DNA of 64,000 bases. It comes from Microbulbifer donghaiensis. Its GTDB lineage: Bacteria > Pseudomonadota > Gammaproteobacteria > Pseudomonadales > Cellvibrionaceae. Each line of letters begins with the position of its first letter. Position 1 is the first letter of the stretch. Under the pieces are notes generated by a model. It was not told the origin of the DNA and ran no database searches. It saw only the letters and a program-made list of their open reading frames with translations. Positions 34,593 through 43,163 of the stretch are shown piece after piece. The stretch lies in NCBI RefSeq assembly GCF_900129095.1, contig NZ_FQVA01000007.1:82338-146337 (forward strand), given 5' to 3'. The position numbers and the translations under genes were made by a program.

Positions 34593-36599
34593 ATGTTTAA
34601 TTCAAGACCAGCGTTTAAGTCCCTTACTCAAGCGAAAGGCATTGGGCTTATTGAGGTGCTGATCGCAATGTTCGTGCTGGCAGTTGGCGTGTTGGCTCTA
34701 GGGCAATTGCAAGGTGACTTTTTTGGCACTAGTGCCGCGAGCAAATCCCGAACAGAGGCATTGGCAATTGCACAGGGCCGTCTCGAAGATATGCGCAACT
34801 ATATGCATGAAGCCGAATCACTGGATGAGTTCAACGCCCTCTATCCCGTCGATACGGACTTCAACCTGGCGACAATCGATGGCGTCAATGCTAGCTTTTC
34901 CCGCAAGGAGACGATCACCGCCAACGGGGATCTTCGTACCGTCGCAGTAACTGTCGAATGGGAAGATGCCACTGGGAAGACACAGGGAATTACCCTGGAT
35001 ACGGAGTTGACGTTTATCCCGCCCGGTGCCGCAGGTACTCTGGCAGTTGATCGAGATGATTTGTTGGTGCCATCCCCGACGGGGCGAGCCAAGTTAGGCA
35101 AGGGGACGGTGCCGGATGGTGCGCCCACAACGTCTAATGGCGATGGAACGAAGATGTACATTTCCGGCGAGGACAAGAGTGTAGTTTCCGGCCAGAAGAT
35201 TGTACTTACCCTCGAAGATGCATGTAATACGGCTGGTGAGGACTGCGAGGATTTCGTTCAAATCAAGGGCAAAGTCTATATCGATAATGCCACCCAGGGA
35301 TCGCTTGATCCCGAAGATGTCTTTGTTCAAGCATCAGATGCCTCTTATTGTACGCGCTACTATTTCGACTCACTTGGTGCATCGCAAACAATCGATAATG
35401 CTACCGGCACCGATTTGCTAAGCAGCAGTGGCGACTATTCCTATTTTCATTACACCTGCTATCTCGGCGGAGGCTGGCACGGCAATGTTGGATTGTTAAT
35501 TACCGGTGGTATTAAGCAGACGGATAAGGTCTGTCAGGGCGATCCAGTCTCGACAGATCACTGGGATGCGCCGGTCATCGCTGTCCGCCGTACCTACCGG
35601 GGCATGGTTTATGAAAAAGACAGCAGCGGCGCCGCTGTCACCACCGCAGGTGGCGACTATGTCTATACATCCTACGGGATTGGAGACGGAATTGTTTTGC
35701 CGGATCCAGATACAAGTGATCATTCACACGATTTTGTCGTTTCGTCAATGTCTACAAATAGTACAGAGGGGAGCAATTGTATCTCCCAGGGAGTAATGGT
35801 ACGCGCGGATGCTACCAGTGACACCCCCGGCGATCTATTCCAGGAAAACCCGCATGACTTCGTGTGCCTCAATAATGGCTATCTCGACAGCTATGACAGC
35901 AGCAAATACGGTCACGATTTAACTTGCCCTTATGATCCAACTGATCCACCTGTGGCGCTCCATATTGTCAGCGGTGTTGTGGATGTGGATGTGACTGATT
36001 CCTCTGTATTGTCTGCGGATATAGAGAATATACTTTCCTCCATTGGCGTGAACACCTCGGATGGGCCGGGCAACTGTTTGTTGAGTGAATTCGATGCCGG
36101 TGGCTCGGGCTATCAGGCGAGCTACGCCTGTGATGTTTACGACTGGGGAACCGGTTGGAATGGCATGATCACCACCAGTGCTACCGGGAATGAGCTGAAG
36201 CTATTTTGCGATCCCAGCCCGTTGGAATTGACATCGGTGGGTGAAAATAAAACAAACCAAAATATCGACTGCTTTGTCGGTAATTATGCGCGTATTTCAG
36301 GTCGGGTCACTACGCCAAACCCATCAAAGGTGCTCGAGACTGTAACAATCAGTGGTGGCGTATGTCGTCTCGGTGATGCCGGTTTGTCTTATGAATGTAT
36401 TACCGATGCCTTTACAGACGTTGCCTGGGATGGCTCCTTGACGTTTACGCTGAGCGATGGCGTTTTATGTCCCGAGGAGGGGGCTACCACTAGCGGAACC
36501 CTAGTGCTGGATAGTGGTGTCGCCACTGCCACGGATATTACTGGGTTCAATCAGCTGGACATCAATATTCAAAATAATGTGAACCATTGCTCCCTGTAG
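34593..36599 (+). CDS. type IV minor pilin PilV-like with about 490-residue C-terminal extension
   Basis: A 668-residue prepilin. KG-IGLIEVLIAMFVLAVGVL is the cleavage site with Glu at +5, and the first 170 residues look like PilV. The remaining roughly 490 residues are Cys-rich, Asp/Ser/Thr-rich and extracellular in character, with no membrane segment. They end with beta-sandwich-like repeats (NYARISGRVTTPNPSKVLET). Normal PilV proteins are about 170-190 residues. ATG 34593 is preceded by GGGAAGG. No pilY1 lies in the operon, so this protein may supply the tip adhesin part. Confidence 0.8.
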   Translation: MFNSRPAFKSLTQAKGIGLIEVLIAMFVLAVGVLALGQLQGDFFGTSAASKSRTEALAIAQGRLEDMRNYMHEAESLDEFNALYPVDTDFNLATIDGVNASFSRKETITANGDLRTVAVTVEWEDATGKTQGITLDTELTFIPPGAAGTLAVDRDDLLVPSPTGRAKLGKGTVPDGAPTTSNGDGTKMYISGEDKSVVSGQKIVLTLEDACNTAGEDCEDFVQIKGKVYIDNATQGSLDPEDVFVQASDASYCTRYYFDSLGASQTIDNATGTDLLSSSGDYSYFHYTCYLGGGWHGNVGLLITGGIKQTDKVCQGDPVSTDHWDAPVIAVRRTYRGMVYEKDSSGAAVTTAGGDYVYTSYGIGDGIVLPDPDTSDHSHDFVVSSMSTNSTEGSNCISQGVMVRADATSDTPGDLFQENPHDFVCLNNGYLDSYDSSKYGHDLTCPYDPTDPPVALHIVSGVVDVDVTDSSVLSADIENILSSIGVNTSDGPGNCLLSEFDAGGSGYQASYACDVYDWGTGWNGMITTSATGNELKLFCDPSPLELTSVGENKTNQNIDCFVGNYARISGRVTTPNPSKVLETVTISGGVCRLGDAGLSYECITDAFTDVAWDGSLTFTLSDGVLCPEEGATTSGTLVLDSGVATATDITGFNQLDINIQNNVNHCSL

Positions 36600-36647
36600 C
36601 GGACGATACGGTTTTGGTGCTAATTGGCAATGGCTGCGGGTCGAAAA

Positions 36648-37067
36648 ATGAAAAGTAAAGGTTTCACCCTTATTGAAATGCTGATCACAATCGCGATTGT
36701 GGCGATACTGGCGGCAATCGCGATCCCGTCGTACCAGGATTCGGTAAGGAAATCCCGTCGCGCGGACGGCATAGCGGCGCTCCTTAAGCTGCAGCTCGCA
36801 CAGGAGAAATTTCGCGCTAACTGCCGCTTCTATGCGGGGACACTTACGGCTGCGGACAACTGCGGCGCGGATGCGGCGAATAGCAGTTTGAATTTTACTG
36901 CGACCAGCGAAGAGGGTTTTTATACAATTGCGGTAACAGTGGCCGCAGGGAATGGCTACACCATCACTGCCGACCCCGTTGGCAGTCAGGCAGCTGACAG
37001 TGATTGCGACCCGCTTCAATATGTATACCCAGCCGGTACAAAATCACCGGCCGGGTGTTGGGATTAG
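36648..37067 (+). CDS. type IV pilin PilE-like
   Basis: A 139-residue prepilin with KG-FTLIEMLITIAIVAILAA, Glu at +5 and the PilE-type YQDSVRKSRRADGIAALLKL helix. The C-terminal domain has the usual cysteine pair (CDPLQYVYPAGTKSPAGCWD). An in-frame upstream ATG at 36624 adds AAGRK before the real leader; MKSKGF at 36648 is the natural leader peptide. Last gene of the minor-pilin operon. Confidence 0.88.
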   Translation: MKSKGFTLIEMLITIAIVAILAAIAIPSYQDSVRKSRRADGIAALLKLQLAQEKFRANCRFYAGTLTAADNCGADAANSSLNFTATSEEGFYTIAVTVAAGNGYTITADPVGSQAADSDCDPLQYVYPAGTKSPAGCWD

Positions 37068-37120
37068 CTTGTTTCCATAGTGTCGGGGTAGACAATGGCA
37101 GATGGGGGCTCATAAAAAGC

Positions 37121-37273
37121 TCAAGCCCCCCAAGTAGAAGTGTCGATGCTGCTACCACCTCTGAAAGTCGTGGCGCTGGGCAAACCGGGATCGCCGCTGT
37201 TCTGCTGGGCAAATACCAGGGAATAGGTGATCAGCAACAGTGTGGTAATTAACGCAGTGGCTGGCAATATCAA
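37121..37273 (-). CDS. possible small secreted peptide (TTG start)
   Basis: A 50-codon frame that gives a leader-like hydrophobic stretch (ILPATALITTLLLITYSLVF) ending in FAQQ, then SGDPGLPSATTFRGGSSIDT and STWGA. The pattern fits a Sec signal peptide with cleavage after A. The start would be TTG, and no convincing ribosome site is seen. It sits between pilE and the convergent DUF389 gene. It could be chance. Confidence 0.25.
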   Translation of the reverse strand: MILPATALITTLLLITYSLVFAQQNSGDPGLPSATTFRGGSSIDTSTWGA

Positions 37274-37289
37274 GCTCTGAGCCGCCCGT

Positions 37290-39125
37290 TTATTGACTGT
37301 TTACCTGCCAAAGCTCCCTGATCAAATGCACCTCAACCCTGAGCTTGGGGTTGCGCATTTCCTGTCTGACGATTTTTATCAGGTCGTTAGCGTACTTCTT
37401 GTCCAAGTCGTACGGAGCACCGAGTACGAGCACAACATCTGCAGCGTGAAAGGGTGATGACGGTCGGCCTGCATCGAAGATCTCTACATTCGGGTCGTCT
37501 TCAACATAGTCTTCCAGTGCATTCATGACAGACCGTGACAGTGGGTAGTAATTCGGTTGCGGTTTACCCTGTAATAGACTTTTCAATAGAGACAATTGCA
37601 GCGGTACCAGTAGAGCGAGGCCGGCTATAGCCATGGCGGCTACTGTCCCTACCACCCATCGACGTTGTTTGGAGCCCGTACGCGCCGTCCTGATGCCCAT
37701 GATACGAAAAGTAGCTGCGGCACAGAGCACAATAGCGACAAAGTTAGTGGTGAACAGCAAGGCCGCGCCACGAGCATTTGTGAAATTGTAATAGGCCAGT
37801 GATATACCGGCTGAACAGAGCGGTGGTACCAGGGCGGTAGCAATGGCGACGCCGGCGATGGAACCAACGAGATTTGGGCGCGCCGAAGCATAAGCGGCGG
37901 CAGCGCCTGAAGCGGCGGCGGTCACCAAGTCGAGAAGGTTTGGGTCGCCACGGGCAAAGATTTCCGTGGTCAGTTCGGCGCCGGGCGTGAACATGCCAAT
38001 CAATAGGCTGATTACCAAGGTGAACGTCAGCCCTATTCCCACGGAGCGTAAGGCGCTGTTGCCCATTTGCGGATTGGCCTGCGCCAGCGCCAGCCCGCAA
38101 CCTAGCATGGGCGTCATCAGCGGCGCGAGCAGCATAGAACCGATGACTACGGCGGTTGAATCCTGCAACAGGCCCATGGATGCGACGACTGCCGCAAGTC
38201 CCAGCATGGTCAGGAAATCCAGGCTGAGCTGAGAGCCCCGTCTCAGCGCCTCGAGAAGATCGGCATAATCCGACGGGCTGATCAGCGGGTTCCAGCCTTC
38301 GCCAGCCTTGTGCTGACGCCATGGGCGCAGTGCTGGCCCGCGCTTGACGATGGCAATCGTCGGGTGTTTCGTCAATTCGAGTACGGTCTGGACATCATTC
38401 GAGTTGGCTCCCATCAAGACCAGATCGTGGTTATCCATTGCGTGGATATATTTTCCGAGTTTTCTTTCGTTAAAAACACGACAATGGATTCGCTCGGCGG
38501 TTTCGACGCCGGTGTCCCGCATCAATTGCTTTAAATCGCGCCGTCCGACCTCGATATTGACCTCTTCAAAATCGGCTTCCGTTCGGGCGAGGGTTACTTC
38601 GCCATTGAATGATTCCGCCAGCTGATTGGCCAAAAACAGGGAAGCGCCATCATGTGAATTATCGGCCGCGGCCACAAAAAACCTTTGTGGCTTGCAGGAG
38701 CGCTCGAATCCACCGAACAGGATCAACGTCTGGCACGGCGCGTTTCGCAGCAGGGGGTTGGAGAGATAGGTCGCGCCATCTTTCCCCGTCGGATCCTCAG
38801 CGGCCGCGACAATCAGCTCCGCTTCCGTATTTCGGGCTATCTGGATGGCGCACTCCGCCGCATCGCGATGCCCCAGTTCCTGAATTTCCAGGTTGGCAGT
38901 CTTCGCCAGGCGAGTGAATGCCGGTGACTGATCCTGATCTCGCAGAAATTGCTCTATCGCGTCTGTTAAATCGCGGCTGTGGAAATCCTCGTCGGTGATC
39001 GAAACTGGAGAATAATGCCAGCACAGGACGTGCAGCGGCAGGTCTCGGGCTAATGCGATCTCCGCTGACCAGGAGACTACCTGGGATATCTCTTCAGGAC
39101 TTCTGATCAGGGACAGGACTGGCAT
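37290..39125 (-). CDS. DUF389 membrane protein with tandem Usp-like domains
   Basis: A 611-residue protein. Residues 1-140 and about 150-260 look like two universal-stress-protein-type domains (ELIVAAAEDPTGKDG, DLVLMGANSNDVQ). The DUF389 membrane domain (about 290-530) has around six helices and the conserved LLAPLMTPMLGCGLALA. A C-terminal soluble domain (about 545-611) follows. The role is unknown; the layout suggests a ligand-gated membrane protein, by inference. It is convergent with pilE. Confidence 0.8.
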   Translation of the reverse strand: MPVLSLIRSPEEISQVVSWSAEIALARDLPLHVLCWHYSPVSITDEDFHSRDLTDAIEQFLRDQDQSPAFTRLAKTANLEIQELGHRDAAECAIQIARNTEAELIVAAAEDPTGKDGATYLSNPLLRNAPCQTLILFGGFERSCKPQRFFVAAADNSHDGASLFLANQLAESFNGEVTLARTEADFEEVNIEVGRRDLKQLMRDTGVETAERIHCRVFNERKLGKYIHAMDNHDLVLMGANSNDVQTVLELTKHPTIAIVKRGPALRPWRQHKAGEGWNPLISPSDYADLLEALRRGSQLSLDFLTMLGLAAVVASMGLLQDSTAVVIGSMLLAPLMTPMLGCGLALAQANPQMGNSALRSVGIGLTFTLVISLLIGMFTPGAELTTEIFARGDPNLLDLVTAAASGAAAAYASARPNLVGSIAGVAIATALVPPLCSAGISLAYYNFTNARGAALLFTTNFVAIVLCAAATFRIMGIRTARTGSKQRRWVVGTVAAMAIAGLALLVPLQLSLLKSLLQGKPQPNYYPLSRSVMNALEDYVEDDPNVEIFDAGRPSSPFHAADVVLVLGAPYDLDKKYANDLIKIVRQEMRNPKLRVEVHLIRELWQVNSQ

Positions 39126-39420
39126 CCGATATTCCCATGCTTCGCCAATTCACGTCTGCGCATCTGCGTTCCGCCGCATATCGGTCAGTTCGCCAAGTTG
39201 TCGAGGTGTCGCGGTTTATCCGTTGCGCAATGGGAAGGATCGACACTCATTGTCTGTAAGTGGCACCGAAATCGTCATGTCGGCTGCCTGATTGAATCTT
39301 GGTTAGATTAGTGCAATGCCTCGTTAACCGCTCGCCGCAAGATATCTGATGGGGGCAGTAGCGACCTGAGCAACTATGTTTCTAACTTGAGTCCGCTTCT
39401 CTTTAGTGTGAGACAGGGGC

Positions 39421-40626
39421 ATGAGCTACGCCAATCTGACTATTTTGACGTTACTCGCGTTCTTCTACAGCGTGGTGAGCCGGCGCGCCGCGCGCACGCC
39501 CTTCAGCGGGGCTCTGGTGTTCACATTCTCCGGCTTGGTTCTTGGCGGATACGGACTGGGTTTGTTGGACCTGGCGATTGATTCTGACGGACTGAGAATA
39601 CTGGCGGCATCCGCATTGGCTCTGGTCTTGTTTAGCGATGCCGCGGAGGCGGATCTGTCTGTCGTGCGCGAAGTGATAGCCATTCCGCGGCGGCTGCTAC
39701 TGCTTGTCTTGCCGCTGAAAATTCTCATGGGCTACCTTTGCGGCCTGTTGCTGTTCGACAGCCTGAATCACTTCGAACTTCTGCTCATGGCGTCAGTGTT
39801 GGCACCGACCGATGCCGCGCTGGGAAAACCAGTGGTCAGCAATCCCAAAGTGCCTTCCTATATTCGCGAATCGCTCAATTTTGAGAGCGGTCTCAACGAC
39901 GGCTTGTGTGTCCCGATTCTGTTCATCTTTATAGCGCTTGCCACCGGTGCTGCCGCGCCCGACAAGACACCGGAGTTGGCGTTGGAGCTGACATTGGGAG
40001 AGCTCGGAACCGGGCTGGTTGTCGGTCTGGCCATGACGGCGATTATGGCGCTTATTCTGCGGACCGCGTCCGACCATGACTGGATTACGGAAACCTGGAT
40101 GCAGTTGCCGGTAGTAACTATGGCGCTCGGAACTTTTGGATTCGCCCAGTGGTTGGATGGAAGTGGGTTTATTGCCGCTTTCTGTGGTGGAGTTCTATTT
40201 GGATGGTTCGCAAAAACGGAAAAGCCTCAGCTTATCAGGGCGGCTGAGGGGGTGGGAGATACCTTGACCATGCTGACTTGGGTGGTGTTCGGTGCCGCGG
40301 TACTCGGCAAGGTTTACGATCAGGTGACGTGGCAGGTTGTCCTGTATGCCATTCTGAGTTTGACGTTAGTCCGTATAGTGCCGGTATTTCTTTGCCTGGC
40401 CGGGACGCGGGCGGATTGGCGTGAAAGGCTCTTTATTGGCTGGTTCGGACCGCGGGGGCTTGCGAGCATCGTATTCGGCGTGATTGTCCTGAATCTTGGC
40501 CTGCCCGAGGGGGACACCATTGTCGTGACCTGTGCCTGTACCATTCTCCTCAGCGTGATCGCCCATGGTGTTACAGCCAACGCAATGATCGGCTGGCTGG
40601 ATCGCGCGCAGGGAGCCGGAAAATAG
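39421..40626 (+). CDS. cation:proton antiporter, CPA1 family
   Basis: A 401-residue inner-membrane antiporter with 11-12 helices. The ion-binding pair is visible as NFESGLNDG (N159, D160), with the conserved APTDAALGK (D131) on the partner unwound helix. It is thus an electroneutral-type NhaP/CPA1 rather than a CPA2 protein. It probably exchanges Na+ or K+ for H+, fitting a marine organism. It has no cytoplasmic RCK domain. The ATG is preceded by a weak site (AGGGGC). It is monocistronic. Confidence 0.88.
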   Translation: MSYANLTILTLLAFFYSVVSRRAARTPFSGALVFTFSGLVLGGYGLGLLDLAIDSDGLRILAASALALVLFSDAAEADLSVVREVIAIPRRLLLLVLPLKILMGYLCGLLLFDSLNHFELLLMASVLAPTDAALGKPVVSNPKVPSYIRESLNFESGLNDGLCVPILFIFIALATGAAAPDKTPELALELTLGELGTGLVVGLAMTAIMALILRTASDHDWITETWMQLPVVTMALGTFGFAQWLDGSGFIAAFCGGVLFGWFAKTEKPQLIRAAEGVGDTLTMLTWVVFGAAVLGKVYDQVTWQVVLYAILSLTLVRIVPVFLCLAGTRADWRERLFIGWFGPRGLASIVFGVIVLNLGLPEGDTIVVTCACTILLSVIAHGVTANAMIGWLDRAQGAGK

Positions 40627-40935
40627 CCTGGCTTTGGGGCCAAATGACCATTGTGTTGCGGAATATTGGGCGTACAGAGACTTGAGTCTGGTTAGGGAAT
40701 TTCTTTCCGGAAACTTGCCAAATAGATGAAATCCGCGTCTATCCTTTCTAGGGACTTGAGTGCCTTTGTCAGAGGGACGTGTAGTCATTAGTCCTGGTAT
40801 CTGAGGACCGGAGCGGCGCTTGTCGCAGCTGTGGCCGGCCGGTCGTTATCGGCGCCTCGCATAGCCGATCTCTAGATTCCAACTGCAGTCGATATTCCCG
40901 GGGCCGTGCCCCTGCAATACCGTGGAGAAATCATT
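40627..40935. other. gene-free stretch upstream of hdeA-like gene
   Basis: About 310 bases with no recognisable gene or hairpin. It presumably holds the hdeA promoter. GGAG at 40923-40926 precedes the chosen GTG start. Confidence 0.4.
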
Positions 40936-41289
40936 GTGAAGAGCCGATATTTCATACTTGCCCTGGTAATAGCAGGGCTCGCATCTTCAGTTGCCGTCGC
41001 GGACAAGCATAAACACAAGCCGGGGAAGAACTGGACTTGTGAGGATTTTTTAGCCTTGGACGCTGAGTACCAACCGAAAGCGGTCTACTGGGCAACTGCA
41101 TTCTCAAAAGGCGGTAATCCGGAAGACAGCTTTTTCGATGTTGAGGGTACCGAAGCCGTCACTCCGATGGTTGTCGAAGCATGTCAGAAGGCACCGAAGG
41201 AAAAATTCCGGAAAAAACTGAAAGACGAATGGCACAAGGTCGATGCCAAGATGAAGGCTGAAGGGAGAAAGATGAAAGAAAAGATGTAG
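40936..41289 (+). CDS. HdeA-like periplasmic acid-stress chaperone
   Basis: A 117-residue secreted protein. It has a signal peptide (about 1-22) and then WTCEDFLALDAEYQPKAVYW and VEGTEAVTPMVVEACQKAPK. These match HdeA in both the WTCEDFL motif and the cysteine pair (C35, C83) that forms its disulfide. The tail is unusually long and basic (KMKAEGRKMKEKM). GTG 40936, with GGAG upstream, is the natural start. In HdeA the protein unfolds at low pH to bind clients. An HdeD-like protein is encoded at 9316. Confidence 0.83.
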   Translation: MKSRYFILALVIAGLASSVAVADKHKHKPGKNWTCEDFLALDAEYQPKAVYWATAFSKGGNPEDSFFDVEGTEAVTPMVVEACQKAPKEKFRKKLKDEWHKVDAKMKAEGRKMKEKM

Positions 41290-41474
41290 TGCATGAATAT
41301 CGAGAAGCGAAGCCGGCGAGTGCCGGCTTCGCCAGTCCGACTAAGGTTAAACAGTGCTGCAGTATTCGAATCCGCTGCGCTGCAGCTTCAGTGCTCCCGC
41401 GCCCTCGATAAAAGTCTGTCGATAACTTTCCAATCCTTCGTGATTAAAACGCGGATTCTGTGCGGAGATGTCTT

Positions 41475-41663
41475 ATGCCTTCTATGGAAGAAATTGAAAT
41501 GGATAGGCGCCGCAAAGCGCTGGACAAAGATGTCGCACATCTTGTCGATAAATATCTAAGGGGTATGGAGTGGAACATTCCCGATGTGGACGAGTCGAGG
41601 GCGAGGCAGATGATCCTGGGTGAAATCAGGCAGGCGCTAGGAAGGATTGAATCCCAGTCCTGA
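41475..41663 (+). CDS. small hypothetical protein
   Basis: A 62-residue acidic helical protein (MPSMEEIEMDRRRKALDKDV, then AHLVDKYLRGMEWNIPDVDE). It has GGAG seven bases before ATG 41475. There is no signal or membrane segment. The charged helix pattern is gene-like, but I do not recognise a family. Confidence 0.5.
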   Translation: MPSMEEIEMDRRRKALDKDVAHLVDKYLRGMEWNIPDVDESRARQMILGEIRQALGRIESQS

Positions 41664-41905
41664 TTTGTAACGGATTAATTGGCCTGTCTCTCCGTGCGAT
41701 GGTTGCATCGGTGAATTACCATCGCCCAGGTTATCCGTCAGACGATTCTGCGCAGCCGGCCTGCACAAATATCACCGCCACTGACTAGCTCCCATCGAGG
41801 TCATGAATCGCCCAGATTTTATGCTCCTCTTTATTCGGCGCCCGCAAAATGCTAATAAGGGCTTCCTCAGTCCCGATTGGTATTTAGAAACAAAAGGCAT
41901 CCAAC

Positions 41906-42937
41906 GTGAAAGTAAAAGCCCTGCTTATCCTGATGTTCACCCTGGCCGGTAGTCTGCCGCTGCAAGCGGCGGAGAGCCCCATTGCTATCGCCATCCACGG
42001 CGGCGCCGGCACTATCGAAAAAAGCAAAATGACTCCCGAGCGCGAAAAGGCCTATCGCGACAAGCTGCAGGAAGCGCTGGACAAGGGCTATGCCGTTTTG
42101 GACAGGGGCGGCAGCAGCCTGGATGCCGTTGTGACCGCCATCAACGTGCTGGAGAACTCCCCTCTATTCAACGCGGGTAAGGGTGCTGTCTACACGTATG
42201 AGGGGCGCCACGAACTGGATGCGTCCATCATGGACGGCAAGACCCGTGAGGCCGGTGCGGTTGCCGGGGTAACTCGTATCGAGAATCCGATCAACCTGGC
42301 ACGCATGGTGATGGAGAATTCACCCTTTGTGATGCTGGCAGGTGAGGGCGCAGAGACCTTCGCCCAGTCTCAGGGAGTGCCGCTGGTAGACAACAAATTG
42401 TTCGACAGCGAGCAGCGCTTCGAGCAGCTGCAGAAGGCCAAGGAAAAGCTTGAGAAAGAGCAGAAGCGGGACAAGGATTATCAGGCGGCAGTCGAGCGCT
42501 TGCCGACCCCTTACAAGATGGGCACCGTCGGCGCGGTAGCACTGGACAGACAGGGCAATATCGCCGCGGGAACCTCCACCGGCGGCATGACCGCCAAGCG
42601 CTACGGCCGCATTGGCGATTCCCCGGTAATCGGTGCCGGCACCTTTGCCGACAATGACTCCTGCGCCGTGTCGGCCACAGGTCATGGCGAGTACTTTATC
42701 CGTTACAACGTGGCGGCGGATATCTGTGCGCGTGTGGAGTACCAGGGTAAGTCTGTGGCCGAAGCCGCCGACGAGGTGATCAATAAAGTTCTGCTGCCGG
42801 TGGGCGGCACCGGGGGCGTCATCGTCCTCGATGCGGAAGGGAACATGGCGCTGACGTTCAACACCAAGGGCATGTACCGTGCCAGCCGCTCCTCGAGCCA
42901 GCCTGCCAAGATAGCCATCTTCAGAGAGTCTGAATAG
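41906..42937 (+). CDS. secreted isoaspartyl peptidase/L-asparaginase
   Basis: A 343-residue N-terminal-nucleophile hydrolase with a signal peptide (about 1-22, LPLQAA), so it acts in the periplasm. The autocleavage site and nucleophile lie in YKMGTVGAVALD (T207). The alpha-subunit starts IAIAIHGGAGTI, and the beta-subunit has GGMTAKRYGRIGDSPVIGAG. It removes isoaspartyl residues from peptides and may hydrolyse asparagine. It is followed 47 bases later by a very small membrane protein. Confidence 0.92.
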   Translation: MKVKALLILMFTLAGSLPLQAAESPIAIAIHGGAGTIEKSKMTPEREKAYRDKLQEALDKGYAVLDRGGSSLDAVVTAINVLENSPLFNAGKGAVYTYEGRHELDASIMDGKTREAGAVAGVTRIENPINLARMVMENSPFVMLAGEGAETFAQSQGVPLVDNKLFDSEQRFEQLQKAKEKLEKEQKRDKDYQAAVERLPTPYKMGTVGAVALDRQGNIAAGTSTGGMTAKRYGRIGDSPVIGAGTFADNDSCAVSATGHGEYFIRYNVAADICARVEYQGKSVAEAADEVINKVLLPVGGTGGVIVLDAEGNMALTFNTKGMYRASRSSSQPAKIAIFRESE

Positions 42938-42984
42938 GCTAAATTTCCATCAGTGGCTCGGCGAAATCAGAAGGAGTTGATTCG

Positions 42985-43113
42985 ATGAGAAAGAGTGTCA
43001 GAAAAAGCGGCAAAAGTCGCCGCGAGATAGAACGCTCGGTGCGGGTGTTCTGGGGCGGCGTTCTGCTGGTAGGGCTGTTTGCCGTGCTGCTGATGCACGC
43101 CGCCCTGGCCTGA
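42985..43113 (+). CDS. 42-residue single-span membrane protein
   Basis: MRKSVRKSGKSRREIERSVR is followed by VFWGGVLLVGLFAVLLMHAA and LA. The basic N-terminus and single helix suggest an inner-membrane protein with N-in topology. AAGGAG at 42971-42976 gives a good ribosome site for ATG 42985. No family is known to me. Confidence 0.6.
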   Translation: MRKSVRKSGKSRREIERSVRVFWGGVLLVGLFAVLLMHAALA

Positions 43114-43126
43114 CAGGCACGGGTGC

Positions 43127-43147
43127 CAGGGCCCATTCGGGGCCCTG
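43127..43147. terminator. hairpin between convergent genes
   Basis: CAGGGCCC / GGGCCCTG-type perfect arms around a short loop, located between the small membrane protein gene and the convergent VIT/vWA gene. No T-run follows. Confidence 0.5.
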
Positions 43148-43163
43148 ACGTGATTGGTAATGA

